A stretch of DNA of 64,000 bases, taken from Lachnospiraceae bacterium (GTDB lineage: Bacteria > Bacillota > Clostridia > Lachnospirales > Lachnospiraceae). The translations under genes were made by a program, and so were the position numbers. Location of the stretch: the NCBI GenBank assembly GCA_017548765.1, contig JAFYZH010000090.1, positions 19,166 to 83,165 on the forward strand. The letters are read 5' to 3'. This document shows positions 26,801 through 35,215 of the stretch, piece after piece (the stretch's first letter is position 1; every line of letters starts with the position of its first letter). The notes under the pieces were generated by a model that did no database searches, was not told the DNA's origin, and saw only the letters and a program-made list of their open reading frames with translations.

Positions 26801-28060
26801 ATGGCTGATACAAACCGTGATTTTGCATTCAATCTTCCTGTCGGTCCGCTGAAGATCCTCGCGCTCGAAAGTTGTAAAGACCTGGCGCAGGAAGTGGACT
26901 CCTACATCCGTGATTTCCGTTTGGAGGATCAGATGGAAGCGATCGCCTCCTCACACGATGCCTTGAATTTCGTAGACTACCGTGAAGAAGGATATCTGAT
27001 GAAATCCAAATGCATCCGCTTCGGTACCGGTGAGTCAAAGGGCGTCCTGTACGAGTCGGCCCGCGGTTCGGATGTATATATCCTCTGCGACATTACCAAT
27101 TACAGCCTGACCTATTCCGTCTGCGGACACTTGAACCACATGTCCCCGGACGATCATTTCCAGGATATGAAGCGCATGATCGCTACCTGCATCGGCGCTG
27201 CAAAACGTGTTACGGTCATCATGCCGTTCTTGTATGAGAGCCGCCAGCATAAGCGTAACCGCCGTGAATCATTGGACTGCGCACTCGCCCTGGAAGAACT
27301 GGTCAATATGGGCGTAAACAACATCATTACCTTCGATGCGCACGATCCGCGCGTACAGAACGCGATCCCGCTCCACGGTTTTGATAACTTCACACCGCCC
27401 TATCAGTTCATCAAAGCATTGCTTTCGAAAGAAAAGAACCTGAAGATCGATAAGGATCACCTCTGCATCGTCAGCCCCGACGAAGGCGCGATGAACCGTT
27501 CCATCTATTTTGCCACCAACCTCGGCGTTGACATGGGTATGTTCTATAAGCGTCGTGACTTTTCGAAGATCGTCGGCGGTCGCAACCCGATCGTCGCTCA
27601 CGAGTTCCTCGGACAGAATGTCAAAGGTAAGACCGTGATCGTTGTCGATGATATCATCTCCTCCGGTGAAAGCATGCTCGATACCGCAAGAGAGTTAAAG
27701 GATCGCGGCGCAGAGCGTGTCATCATCTGCTGTACCTTCGGTCTCTTTACCAACGGTTACGAAGCTTTTGATGAGTTCTATCAGAAAGGCATCTTCGATT
27801 ACGTCATCACGACGAACCTCAACTACCGTCCGGAAGAGCTCCTGAATAAGCCTTGGTATCTCGAGGCGAACATGAGCAAATTCCTCGCGACCATCATCGA
27901 TTACCTGAACCACGATGCTTCGATCAGCGAGATCATGGATCCTACGATCCGCATCCAGGCTATCGTCAACAAGTACAATGAGGAGCAGCAAAAGGAACTC
28001 ATCGAAGAACCGGAATCCGATGAAATTCCGGCAGTTGATAAAACCGAAAGCGACAATTGA
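26801..28060 (+). CDS. prs: Ribose-phosphate pyrophosphokinase (PRPP synthase), long form
   Basis: 419 residues from the ATG at 26801 (AAAGGA site); upstream in-frame codons overlap the promoter. It makes PRPP from ribose 5-phosphate and ATP for purine, pyrimidine, NAD, His and Trp synthesis. The PRPP-binding loop VIVVDDIISSGESM, the FLYESRQHKRNRRES segment, FDAHDPRVQNAIP and CIVSPDEGAMNR are recognisable. It is about 100 residues longer than the classic enzyme, with N-terminal and inserted sequence and a Glu-rich tail, and belongs to a divergent class seen in Clostridia. It is monocistronic, with a strong promoter and terminator. Kinetic class and allostery cannot be told from sequence. Confidence 0.88.
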   Translation: MADTNRDFAFNLPVGPLKILALESCKDLAQEVDSYIRDFRLEDQMEAIASSHDALNFVDYREEGYLMKSKCIRFGTGESKGVLYESARGSDVYILCDITNYSLTYSVCGHLNHMSPDDHFQDMKRMIATCIGAAKRVTVIMPFLYESRQHKRNRRESLDCALALEELVNMGVNNIITFDAHDPRVQNAIPLHGFDNFTPPYQFIKALLSKEKNLKIDKDHLCIVSPDEGAMNRSIYFATNLGVDMGMFYKRRDFSKIVGGRNPIVAHEFLGQNVKGKTVIVVDDIISSGESMLDTARELKDRGAERVIICCTFGLFTNGYEAFDEFYQKGIFDYVITTNLNYRPEELLNKPWYLEANMSKFLATIIDYLNHDASISEIMDPTIRIQAIVNKYNEEQQKELIEEPESDEIPAVDKTESDN

Positions 28061-28083
28061 TAAAAAACATTCACATATAGTGA

Positions 28084-28120
28084 AAGCCGGGAGCGAAAAA
28101 ACTGCTCCCGGCTTCTTCTT
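28084..28120 (+). terminator. Intrinsic terminator of prs
   Basis: An 11-bp perfect stem (AAGCCGGGAGC 28084-28094 with GCTCCCGGCTT 28104-28114) followed by CUUCUUUU on the plus strand. The minus strand also has a short U run (UUUC), so it may stop yraN transcripts as well. Confidence 0.85.
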
Positions 28121-28135
28121 TTGCGAAAACGCCGT

Positions 28136-28498
28136 CTATCGAAAGGAAAATGCATTCCGAAACAGCCGGATATCATCTCCCTGTATGGTCACCACATCAA
28201 AACGGACCGGTGTCGTAGGCGCCAGTCTTCTGGCCTTCATGTAGACCATAGCCACGCGGCAGATGGTCCTCTGCTTCGTGTAGTTCACTGCCTCGGCGGC
28301 ATAACCGTACTTATATCCCGTACGATATTTGACCTCTACAAAACAAAGATAGTCCTGCTCCCGTGCCACGATGTCGATCTCCCCAAACCTCGTAAAGAAG
28401 TTCTGCTCGAGGATCCTGAAACCGTTTTGACGTAAGAATTCTGCCGCGATCTGTTCATAGCGGCCACCCGTTTTTCGCTTATTTTCCAATAAGGTCAC
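28136..28498 (-). CDS. YraN/UPF0102 family nuclease-like protein
   Basis: 120 residues. UPF0102 proteins share the fold of Holliday-junction and restriction nucleases. The acidic motif is present: TRFGEIDIVAREQDYLCFVEVKYRT, with GE...D...EVK arranged as a PD-(D/E)XK site; GGRYEQIAAEFLRQNGF is the typical start. The cellular role is unproven. It overlaps rnhB by 4 bp, as usual in this cluster, and is the last gene of the rplS-lepB-rbgA-lepB-rnhB-yraN unit. Confidence 0.9.
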   Translation of the reverse strand: MTLLENKRKTGGRYEQIAAEFLRQNGFRILEQNFFTRFGEIDIVAREQDYLCFVEVKYRTGYKYGYAAEAVNYTKQRTICRVAMVYMKARRLAPTTPVRFDVVTIQGDDIRLFRNAFSFR

Positions 28499-29256
28499 TC
28501 CTCCTCAAAAAGGCGAAAACTGCGACGATGGATCGGGCAGGCTCCGTACTTCTTAAGCGCTGCATAGTGATCCGCGCTGCCGTAACCCTTATGACCTGCG
28601 AAACCATACTCGGGATATAACGCATCGTACGCTTCCATCATGCGGTCCCTCGTGACCTTCGCAATGATGCTCGCACAGGCGATCGACAGGCTTTTTGCAT
28701 CGCCCTTGATGATGGGTACCTGCGGGATATTCAGTTTCGGAATGGTCACTGCATCATTCAGGCTGACATCGGGAACTACGCTTAGTTTCGAGATCGCCTC
28801 ACGCATCGCTTCATAGGTCGCCTGTAGGATATTGATCTCGTCGATCCGTGCAGGTGATGCGATGCCAACGCCTACGCTGACAGCCTTCTCCATGATCTCG
28901 TCGAAGAGTTCATCTCTCTTCTTCGCGGTCAGTTTCTTGGAATCATTGGCATAGAGGATCTTCGTTCCCTCGGGCAATATAACGGCCGCAGCCACGACAG
29001 GACCCGCCAAGGGTCCACGTCCCGCTTCGTCGATGCCGCAGATGAACTTCCGCCCCTTCTCCCGCTCCCGGTTCTCGAAGGCCTGCATCTGGTCCAGACG
29101 CGCCAGTTCCGCCAAATAATTATCATGCGCTTTCTGATATTTTACTAACAGTGAAGCCACTGCACTTCTGGTGTCATCTTTATATAATGCAAGCGCATCC
29201 GGAAGGTTTTCCGGATGCGTATTCTTCAATATGTTCTCGATTTCTTTGATCGTCAT
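28495..29256 (-). CDS. rnhB: Ribonuclease HII
   Basis: 253 residues. RNase HII removes ribonucleotides misincorporated in DNA and RNA-DNA hybrids. The catalytic signature CGIDEAGRGPLAGPVVAAAV is near residue 73, with NDSKKLTAKKRDELF, ASIIAKVTRDRMM and GYGSADHYAAL following. The N-terminal 65 residues form a helical extension (TIKEIENILKN...) also found in B. subtilis RnhB. It is placed between lepB and yraN, as in the trmD-rplS-rbgA-rnhB cluster. Confidence 0.97.
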   Translation of the reverse strand: MTIKEIENILKNTHPENLPDALALYKDDTRSAVASLLVKYQKAHDNYLAELARLDQMQAFENREREKGRKFICGIDEAGRGPLAGPVVAAAVILPEGTKILYANDSKKLTAKKRDELFDEIMEKAVSVGVGIASPARIDEINILQATYEAMREAISKLSVVPDVSLNDAVTIPKLNIPQVPIIKGDAKSLSIACASIIAKVTRDRMMEAYDALYPEYGFAGHKGYGSADHYAALKKYGACPIHRRSFRLFEEE

Positions 29257-29266
29257 GAGAAACTCC

Positions 29267-29911
29267 TTATTTGATGCGGCCGAAACGTTTGAACGGACCG
29301 ATGCGGAAAACGACCTTTCCGCGGATCTGACCCTTAGCGATCACGCCGATCTCCAACTTTCGGCTATCCTGGCTGACACTGCGGTTGTCGCCGAGAACGA
29401 AGTACTCCTTCTCTCCGAGTGTGATAGGCTCGGAAGCGATACCGCCTTCGAGGATCGGTGTCGAACCAAACTTATCATCTTCAAGCAGTTCACCGTTGAT
29501 GTAGACTTTACCATCCTTTATCTGTATCGTTTCGCCGGGAAGACCGATCACACGCTTAACGTAATTCAAGCCTTCTGCACGGTCGATAGTAACGACAACG
29601 ATGTCGTACCGCTTCGGCGAAGAAAAGATATAGTGACTGGTGATCACTACGTCGCCATCCTGCAAAACAGGATCCATGGACTCGCCTTCCACAGTCGCGC
29701 TCGAGAAGAATATCTTCAGGATCAAGCCGACAACCAGGAGCAGGATCACTCCATACAAAACGCCGATCAGGGCATAGTAGATCGGTTTATGCTTGATCGC
29801 ATCCGTACGGTCCTCATAGAAGGTTATACCGTTCGCATTTTCCTCGTCCAGATACTTAAAGTCCTGTTCTTTGATACCATTCTGTTCATTCGGTTTCTTC
29901 TTGTTTTTCAT
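29267..29911 (-). CDS. lepB: Signal peptidase I (first of two)
   Basis: 214 residues. A charged cytoplasmic N-terminal region of about 50 residues precedes one transmembrane helix (YALIGVLYGVILLLVVGLILK). The catalytic Ser is in VEGESMDPVLQDGDVV and the Lys in YVKRVIGLPGETIQIKDGKVYINGE; the C-terminal YFVLGDNRSVSQDSR box is intact. It cleaves signal peptides outside the membrane. It overlaps rbgA by 4 bp. A second signal peptidase lies on the other side of rbgA. Confidence 0.95.
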   Translation of the reverse strand: MKNKKKPNEQNGIKEQDFKYLDEENANGITFYEDRTDAIKHKPIYYALIGVLYGVILLLVVGLILKIFFSSATVEGESMDPVLQDGDVVITSHYIFSSPKRYDIVVVTIDRAEGLNYVKRVIGLPGETIQIKDGKVYINGELLEDDKFGSTPILEGGIASEPITLGEKEYFVLGDNRSVSQDSRKLEIGVIAKGQIRGKVVFRIGPFKRFGRIK

Positions 29912-30768
29912 TCCGCTACCTCGATGGATATTTTCCCGAGACGTCCGCCCCGGTAATCATCCAGGATCATGTTTGCCACACGTTTCAGATCGGGGTCGCC
30001 GCCTTTTACCAGGCAGGCTTTCTTCACTGCGATCGCCTCCATGATCTCGTGTGGTTCCTTACCCTCGCACTGTATCTCATAACGCTTATCAAAAGCATCC
30101 GGGAAACGTGCCAGGATCTCCTCTATAAAATGCATACAAAGTTCTTCTTTGTTGATGATGTCATCGTTGATGGAACCGATATACGCCAGATGCATCCCGA
30201 CGACGGGATCTTCGAATTTCGGCCACAACAGACCGGGCGTATCCAGTAATTCGAGTTTACTGTCAACACGGATCCATTGATTTCCCTTCGTCACACCGGG
30301 TTTATTCCCCGTTTTTGCAACTGTCTTACCGGAAAATGAATTAATAAAGGTGGACTTACCGACATTCGGGATGCCGACCACCATGGCCCGGATCGGGCGA
30401 TTTAAGATGCCACGCCGCTTATCCCGCTCGATCTTCTCTTTGCAGGCTTCCTGTGCGGCAGCAACCACTTTTTTCATCTGTGTACGGGTTCTCGCATCGA
30501 GGGCGACAACACCGATGTTCTGCGCTGCGAAATATTGGATCCACCGCGCATTTTCACTGTCTTCCGACAGGTCGGATTTATTCAGCAGGATGAGGCGGGA
30601 CTTCTGCCCGGCCAGCTTGTCGATCTCCGGATTCCGGCTGCTACGTACAACGCGGGCATCGACGATCTCGATGACCAGATCGATCATCTTCATATCTTCC
30701 TGCATAAGGCGCCGGGCTTTTGCCATGTGTCCCGGGTACCACTGGATATTCAGTTTATTATCTGTCAT
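29908..30768 (-). CDS. rbgA: Ribosome biogenesis GTPase RbgA (YlqF)
   Basis: 286 residues. It is a circularly permuted GTPase needed for late 50S assembly. The permuted motif order is visible: NKSDL (G4) near residue 62, VDARVVRSSRNP before it, then GIPNVGKST (G1) near 125 and DTPGLLWPKFEDP (G3) afterwards. The N-terminal IQWYPGHMAKARR is diagnostic of YlqF. It sits between two signal peptidase genes in the rplS-lepB-rbgA-lepB-rnhB run. Confidence 0.96.
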   Translation of the reverse strand: MTDNKLNIQWYPGHMAKARRLMQEDMKMIDLVIEIVDARVVRSSRNPEIDKLAGQKSRLILLNKSDLSEDSENARWIQYFAAQNIGVVALDARTRTQMKKVVAAAQEACKEKIERDKRRGILNRPIRAMVVGIPNVGKSTFINSFSGKTVAKTGNKPGVTKGNQWIRVDSKLELLDTPGLLWPKFEDPVVGMHLAYIGSINDDIINKEELCMHFIEEILARFPDAFDKRYEIQCEGKEPHEIMEAIAVKKACLVKGGDPDLKRVANMILDDYRGGRLGKISIEVAE

Positions 30769-30786
30769 GGATCCGCTCTCCTTTAT

Positions 30787-31335
30787 TCAGGGGATGAACC
30801 TGACCTTCTTTATGGGCAGGATCACGCTCCAAGGTTTTCCGATCACATCTTTTTTCTTTATCAGACCGATCGTCGGACTGCGGCTGTCTTCCGAAAACTG
30901 CGGATTATCTCCCAGCACATAGTAGGAATCGCTTGGAAGTGTAACGGCACCCGCGGAGGAGCTGGTCGTATTTGCCAGCGGGATCATGTAATCCGGAAGA
31001 TCTAACGGCGCATCGTTGATATAGATCACGCCTTCGACGATCTTAACCGTCTCGCCCGGAAGGCCGATCACGCGTTTGATCGTGCGCTTTCCGCTTACGG
31101 TCTCAAACAGGACCGGTTCGAAACGCTCAGGGTCGCGGATCACGTATATGGCACGATTGATCAGAACGACCTCTTCGTCCTCGATCTGCGGCGCCATGGA
31201 ACTGCCGTCCATGGAAAAACGACTGCCGAAGATGTGTCCCAGGAACAGGACGCAGGCAGCTACGGTTACGATATGCATCAGCATGATGAGCGCCTGCAGA
31301 CCGCGCCGGGAATTCGAGTCGTCGTATAATTTCAT
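30787..31335 (-). CDS. lepB: Signal peptidase I (second of two)
   Basis: 182 residues from the ATG at 31335, which has AGGTGG; the longer frame runs back through two hairpins and is unlikely. One transmembrane helix (LIMLMHIVTVAACVLFLGHIF) is followed by the catalytic Ser in MDGSSMAPQIEDEEVV, the Lys in TIKRVIGLPGETVKIVEG, and YYVLGDNPQFSEDSR. It is only moderately similar to the other LepB, so the two look like diverged paralogues and may differ in substrates. It follows rplS. Confidence 0.93.
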   Translation of the reverse strand: MKLYDDSNSRRGLQALIMLMHIVTVAACVLFLGHIFGSRFSMDGSSMAPQIEDEEVVLINRAIYVIRDPERFEPVLFETVSGKRTIKRVIGLPGETVKIVEGVIYINDAPLDLPDYMIPLANTTSSSAGAVTLPSDSYYVLGDNPQFSEDSRSPTIGLIKKKDVIGKPWSVILPIKKVRFIP

Positions 31336-31346
31336 GATCCACCTAC

Positions 31347-31379
31347 AAAACGAGGACAGAATCTTTTGACTCTGTCCTC
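31347..31379 (-). terminator. Stem-loop with short U run just before lepB (attenuator candidate)
   Basis: A 9-bp perfect stem (31352-31360 with 31371-31379), then G and UUUUG in minus-strand RNA. It lies directly upstream of the lepB ribosome site, so it may lower lepB transcription relative to rplS or affect ribosome access. Confidence 0.5.
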
Positions 31380-31402
31380 CAATAATCTCGTAAAAACGAG
31401 TC

Positions 31403-31431
31403 AAACAAGGAAGCCGAAACGGCTGTTGTTT
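31403..31431 (-). promoter_or_regulatory. Intercistronic hairpin after rplS
   Basis: AAACAA/TTGTTT outer stem with an inner AGCCG-AAA-CGGCT hairpin, starting 2 bp after the rplS stop. It has no U run, so it is probably an mRNA-stabilising or processing structure. A small CTCG-TAAAAA-CGAG hairpin follows. Confidence 0.5.
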
Positions 31432-31433
31432 AA

Positions 31434-31781
31434 TTATTTTACAAGTTCTTTAACCTTAGCCTTCTTACCTACACGATCTCTGAGGTACAGAAGCTTTGCA
31501 CGGCGAACCTTACCGGTACGAACTACTTCGATCTTCTCTACACGAGGAGAATGAAGCGGCCATGTCTTCTCAACGCCAACGCCGTTAGAGTTCTTACGAA
31601 CGGTGAATGTCTCACGGAAACCGCCGTTCTGTCTCTTAACTACGGTGCCTTCGAAGATCTGGATTCTTTCGCGGTTGCCTTCCTTGATCTTAGCGTATAC
31701 CTTTACGGTATCACCGATGTTGAAGGAAGGGATGTCTGTCTTGAGCTGTTCCTGCTCAATGCTCTTGATAATGTCGTTCAT
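31434..31781 (-). CDS. rplS: 50S ribosomal protein L19
   Basis: 115 residues, normal for L19 at the 30S-50S interface. Signatures: [66 protein letters not shown] and [27 protein letters not shown] precedes the ATG. It has its own promoter and a leader of about 75 nt, separating it from trmD, and starts the rplS-lepB-rbgA-lepB-rnhB-yraN transcript. Confidence 0.98.
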   Translation of the reverse strand: MNDIIKSIEQEQLKTDIPSFNIGDTVKVYAKIKEGNRERIQIFEGTVVKRQNGGFRETFTVRKNSNGVGVEKTWPLHSPRVEKIEVVRTGKVRRAKLLYLRDRVGKKAKVKELVK

Positions 31782-31861
31782 ATGCGACCTCCATAAAAAT
31801 TTGATATGAGACGTTCATAGCATCCGAAACGACACCAGCGGACCATCACATTAACTTCTAA
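31782..31861 (-). promoter_or_regulatory. rplS 5' leader, possible L19 autoregulatory leader
   Basis: This is the stretch of about 75 nt between the predicted start and the L19 gene. A short stem (GTCCG/CGGAT) and a small ATGA/TCAT hairpin are visible. Firmicutes often carry an L19 leader RNA here, but I could not confirm the consensus by eye. Confidence 0.3.
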
Positions 31862-31890
31862 AGTTTAGCATGGTTTCCCTTAAAAAGCAA
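31862..31890 (-). promoter_or_regulatory. Sigma-A promoter for rplS
   Basis: TTGCTT, 17-bp spacer, TAAACT with an extended TG motif on the minus strand, in the 116-bp gap between trmD and rplS. Confidence 0.62.
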
Positions 31891-31897
31891 GAGGAAA

Positions 31898-32662
31898 TCA
31901 TGACTTTTCTTCATTTTCTTTATTTTCTGCTGCTTCCAGCAGGGATTTTAAGTATTTTTGTTCTTTCGGAGTCAGGCTGGCCTGCGTCAAAAGATCGGGC
32001 CTGCGCTCGAGCGTCCGTTTGATCGACTGCTGCCTGCGCCAGGTCTCGATATTCAGGTGGTGACCGGATAAAAGCACATCCGGCACGCGCATCCCCATGA
32101 ATTCCTCCGGCCGCGTATACTGCGGATATTCCAGAAGATTATCGTGGAAACTCTCGACGTCCGCCGAGGTATCATTGCCCAGAACGCCCGGAACCAGACG
32201 GGAGATACAATCCATAAGGATCATGGCAGGCAGTTCGCCACCCGTAAGCACATAATCCCCAACGGAAATGTGATCCGTCACGCACAGTTCCAGCGCTCTC
32301 TCATCGATCCCCTCGTAATGACCGCACAGGAAAATGATATCGGAGTGCGCGGCGAGTTCTTCCGCGATACTCTGGTTGAACACGCGTCCCTGCGGGTTTA
32401 AGTACACCACGGGCGTATCCGCAGGCAGATCCTTCTTTACGTCCTGCACACAGTCATAGACCGGCTGCGGTCCCATGACCATGCCGGCGCCTCCGCCGTA
32501 CGGATAATCATCCACTTTATTATGCTTTTTATCCGCCGTATAGGCACGGATATCGATCGCGTCGATCCGGATCAGGTCCTTATCGACCGCATGCTTCGTA
32601 ATACTGTTATTCATGCCCGAAAGGATCATTTCGGGAAACAGGGTAAGAACATGAAAATGCAT
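31898..32662 (-). CDS. trmD: tRNA (guanine-N1)-methyltransferase TrmD
   Basis: 254 residues. TrmD methylates G37 of tRNAs with SAM and prevents frameshifting. Its knotted SPOUT domain shows [11 protein letters not shown] at the start, [46 protein letters not shown] and [19 protein letters not shown], followed by the C-terminal domain with [10 protein letters not shown] and DVLLSGHH. It follows rimM by 34 bp, the standard order. Confidence 0.98.
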   Translation of the reverse strand: MHFHVLTLFPEMILSGMNNSITKHAVDKDLIRIDAIDIRAYTADKKHNKVDDYPYGGGAGMVMGPQPVYDCVQDVKKDLPADTPVVYLNPQGRVFNQSIAEELAAHSDIIFLCGHYEGIDERALELCVTDHISVGDYVLTGGELPAMILMDCISRLVPGVLGNDTSADVESFHDNLLEYPQYTRPEEFMGMRVPDVLLSGHHLNIETWRRQQSIKRTLERRPDLLTQASLTPKEQKYLKSLLEAAENKENEEKS

Positions 32663-32696
32663 GCTTCCTCCTAGTTTTATCTGCAGATCTCAAACG

Positions 32697-33206
32697 TCAG
32701 TCCAGAAGGCCCTTCATCACGTGAACGCGGCAAATACCGTTCTCGAGATCGATGTCCAGTATGCACTCGTCGATCGCAGGCAGAAGGATCTCCTTCTTCT
32801 CTGGCGTCGTAACGATGTAGACATCATTGGCCCCGGTCTCCATTACATCCGTCAGCGTGCCGAGCGTCTTTCCTTCGTCGGTCACGACCGAAAGACCGAT
32901 CAGGTCGCCGATGTAGTATTCGCCTTCTTCCAGCGGTACCGCGTCCTCGCGGCGTACATACAGTTCCGCATTTCGATAAAGACGCGCCTGTTCCACGCTC
33001 GTGATCTCTTCCAGCTTAAGGATGACCAGATTCTTAAAATACTTAACGCCGACGATGTGGACGTCCATCTCTCCGTTCCGGTATTTGAGAACGGCTGTCT
33101 TCAGATCGTCAAAACGTCTGGCTTCGTCGGTAGTCGGGAACACCTTTACCTCACCGAAGACCCCGTGGGTCGTCGTGATCACGCCGACACGAAGCAAATC
33201 CTCCAT
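32697..33206 (-). CDS. rimM: 16S rRNA processing protein RimM
   Basis: 169 residues from the ATG at 33206 (AAAGGAG site); the upstream extension has no site. RimM binds S19 and helps mature the 30S head. An N-terminal beta-barrel (LLRVGVITTTHGVFGEVKVFPTTDE) is joined to a PRC-barrel domain (EEGEYYIGDLIGLSVVTDEGKTLGTLTDVMETGANDVYIV and LLPAIDECILDIDLE). A terminator-like hairpin lies between khpA and rimM, so distal expression of this ribosomal cluster may be reduced. Confidence 0.96.
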   Translation of the reverse strand: MEDLLRVGVITTTHGVFGEVKVFPTTDEARRFDDLKTAVLKYRNGEMDVHIVGVKYFKNLVILKLEEITSVEQARLYRNAELYVRREDAVPLEEGEYYIGDLIGLSVVTDEGKTLGTLTDVMETGANDVYIVTTPEKKEILLPAIDECILDIDLENGICRVHVMKGLLD

Positions 33207-33251
33207 ACGAACTCCTTTACACAAACCATACATGCGCGGGATATAGACCCA

Positions 33252-33296
33252 CAAAAAGAAAAATACCACCGGGGATGGTTTACATCCTGCAGTGGC
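33252..33296 (-). terminator. Intrinsic terminator between khpA and rimM
   Basis: A two-part stem (CCAC/GTGG and GGATG/CATCC with an internal loop, 33266-33295) followed by UAUUUUUCUUUUU in minus-strand RNA. It interrupts the otherwise conserved rpsP-khpA-rimM-trmD run. Confidence 0.7.
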
Positions 33297-33311
33297 AAAT
33301 CTCTTTACAAG

Positions 33312-33539
33312 TTATACGATCTCCAAAACAACTTTCTTTTCTTCTTGCGTAGAAGCTGCTTTGAGTACGCAACGGATCGCTTTCGCGATTCGGCCTTGCT
33401 TTCCGATAACCTTGCCCATGTCTGTGGATGCTACCTTCAGCTCAATCACGATCGTATCCTCTTTCTCCGTCTCCGTAACGACAACTTCGTCAGGAAGAGT
33501 AACCAGTGATTTCGCGATCACTTCAATCAGTTCTTTCAT
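33312..33539 (-). CDS. khpA: KH-domain RNA-binding protein KhpA (YlqC)
   Basis: 75 residues from the ATG at 33539 with GGAGG; typical of the single-KH protein that pairs with KhpB/EloR in Gram-positives to bind RNA and influence cell-wall elongation. The KH loop GKVIGKQGRIAKAIR is intact. It lies between rpsP and rimM, its usual location. Confidence 0.94.
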   Translation of the reverse strand: MKELIEVIAKSLVTLPDEVVVTETEKEDTIVIELKVASTDMGKVIGKQGRIAKAIRCVLKAASTQEEKKVVLEIV

Positions 33540-33572
33540 CCTATACACCTCCATAAACGGGGGGCAGCAAGA

Positions 33573-33818
33573 TTATTTCTCGATGCCGGCAATCTTCAAC
33601 AACTTAGCTACGGTCTCAGTGGGCTGTGCGCCTGTGGAAAGCCACTTCTTTGCAGCCTCTGCATCAAACTTGATCTCGCTGGGATCTACGTTCGGATTGT
33701 AGTAACCGATCTCTTCGATGAAACGACCGTCTCTGGGTGCTCTCTCATCTGCTACTACTACTCTGTAAAACGGGGACTTCTTCTGTCCCATTCTCTTCAA
33801 ACGGATCTTTACTGCCAT
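33573..33818 (-). CDS. rpsP: 30S ribosomal protein S16
   Basis: 81 residues. [40 protein letters not shown] is diagnostic of S16, a primary assembly protein of the 30S subunit; the C-terminal [14 protein letters not shown] is also typical. A strong GGAGGTGAAAG site precedes the ATG. It follows ffh with a hairpin in the 61-bp gap. Confidence 0.98.
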   Translation of the reverse strand: MAVKIRLKRMGQKKSPFYRVVVADERAPRDGRFIEEIGYYNPNVDPSEIKFDAEAAKKWLSTGAQPTETVAKLLKIAGIEK

Positions 33819-33851
33819 TATCTTTCACCTCCTGAATAAATAACTCTATAT

Positions 33852-33876
33852 CATTAACGCCATTCGGCGGTTAATG
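33852..33876 (-). promoter_or_regulatory. Intercistronic hairpin between ffh and rpsP
   Basis: CATTAAC plus GCC pairs with GGC plus GTTAATG around a 4-nt loop with one bulged base (10 bp). It starts 3 bp downstream of the ffh stop and has no U run, suggesting a processing or stability element rather than a terminator. Confidence 0.5.
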
Positions 33877-33879
33877 CAA

Positions 33880-35205
33880 TTAAAACGGCAACTTAAAGCG
33901 GCCTTTCTTACCACCCATCATGCCGGGCAACTGCTTCATCATTTTCTTCGACTGCTCGAAGCCCTTCAACAATTTGTTGACTTCAGAGATATCGACGCCT
34001 GCGCCCTTCGCGATGCGGTTCTTGCGGGAAGGGTTGATGATGTCCGGGTTCGATCTTTCCTTCGCTGTCATGGAGAGAATAATCGCTTCCACGCGGTCGA
34101 GCTGCTTCTCGTCGATCTCGGGCATCTGCGACATCTTACCGGGCAGATGCTTCAGGATCTCCATGAGACCGCCCATCTTCTTCATCGACTTCATCTGCTC
34201 GAGATAGTCGTTGAAGTCGAATTGCGCGTTGCGCATCTTCTTTTCGAGTTCTTTCGCCTGCTCTTCGCTGACGGTAGCCTCGACCTTCTCGATCAGAGTG
34301 AGGACATCACCCATACCGAGGATACGGCTGGCCATACGGTCGGGATAGAACTGCTCCAGGTCAGAGAGTTTCTCACCCATACCTACGTACAGGATCGGCT
34401 TACCGGTAACGGCTCTTACGGACAATGCAGCACCACCACGGGTGTCACCGTCCATCTTCGTGAGGATCACGCCCTCAACACCGATCTCATCGTCGAACGT
34501 CTTGGAGACATTTACCGCTTCCTGACCGGTCATGGCATCGACAACGAGGATGCTGTGGTCGACCGCGATCTCACTCTTTATCTCTTTCAGCTCGTTCATC
34601 ATATCTTCATCGATCTGCAGACGACCTGCGGTATCGATGAACATAACGTTGTAACCGTTTTCTTTTGCATGCGCGTAGGCAGCCTTCGCGATGTTCACCG
34701 GACGTACGTCGGTGCCCATGGAAAATACTTCCACGCCCTGCTTGCGGCCGTTCGTCTGCAACTGCTCGATCGCAGCCGGACGGTAAACGTCACAGGCAAC
34801 GAGCAGCGGCTTACGGCCCTTCTGCTTCATCTTACCGGCGAGCTTCGCGGCGGTCGTCGTTTTACCTGCACCCTGAAGACCGATCATCATGATAACGGTG
34901 ACTTCATTACCGGGACGCAGCGCGATCTCCGTTGTCTCAGAACCCATGAGTTTGATCATCTCTTCGTTAACGATCTTGATGACCATCTGGCCCGGGTTCA
35001 AACCTGTAAGTACGTCCTGGCCGACAGCACGTTCGGTCACGGCGTTCATAAACTGTTTAACGACGCGGAAGTTAACGTCCGCCTCGAGAAGCGCCATCTT
35101 AACTTCTTTCAACGCTTCTTTAACATCATTTTCGGTCAATCGGCCTTTATTCCGGAGGTTTTTGAAAACGCTCTGGAGTTTTGATGTCAATCCTTCAAAT
35201 GCCAT
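33880..35205 (-). CDS. ffh: Signal recognition particle protein Ffh
   Basis: 441 residues. It is the SRP GTPase that binds signal sequences on nascent chains together with SRP RNA. N domain (1-90), G domain with GLQGAGKTTTAAKLA (about 108), DVYRPAAIEQL, DTAGRLQID, TKMDGDTRGGAALS and GMGEKLSDLEQF, then a Met-rich M domain (LEQMKSMKKMGG, LPGKMSQMP, RSNPDIINPSRKNRIAKGAG) ending in a basic tail. YlxM lies directly upstream, and the receptor gene ftsY is 2 kb away. The SRP RNA gene is not in the window. Confidence 0.98.
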   Translation of the reverse strand: MAFEGLTSKLQSVFKNLRNKGRLTENDVKEALKEVKMALLEADVNFRVVKQFMNAVTERAVGQDVLTGLNPGQMVIKIVNEEMIKLMGSETTEIALRPGNEVTVIMMIGLQGAGKTTTAAKLAGKMKQKGRKPLLVACDVYRPAAIEQLQTNGRKQGVEVFSMGTDVRPVNIAKAAYAHAKENGYNVMFIDTAGRLQIDEDMMNELKEIKSEIAVDHSILVVDAMTGQEAVNVSKTFDDEIGVEGVILTKMDGDTRGGAALSVRAVTGKPILYVGMGEKLSDLEQFYPDRMASRILGMGDVLTLIEKVEATVSEEQAKELEKKMRNAQFDFNDYLEQMKSMKKMGGLMEILKHLPGKMSQMPEIDEKQLDRVEAIILSMTAKERSNPDIINPSRKNRIAKGAGVDISEVNKLLKGFEQSKKMMKQLPGMMGGKKGRFKLPF

Positions 35206-35215
35206 GGGAACCTCC

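Noticed and set aside
33207-33269. A longer rimM start
   Set aside because: The extension has no ribosome site, while the ATG at 33206 has AAAGGAG at good distance and matches the family N terminus.
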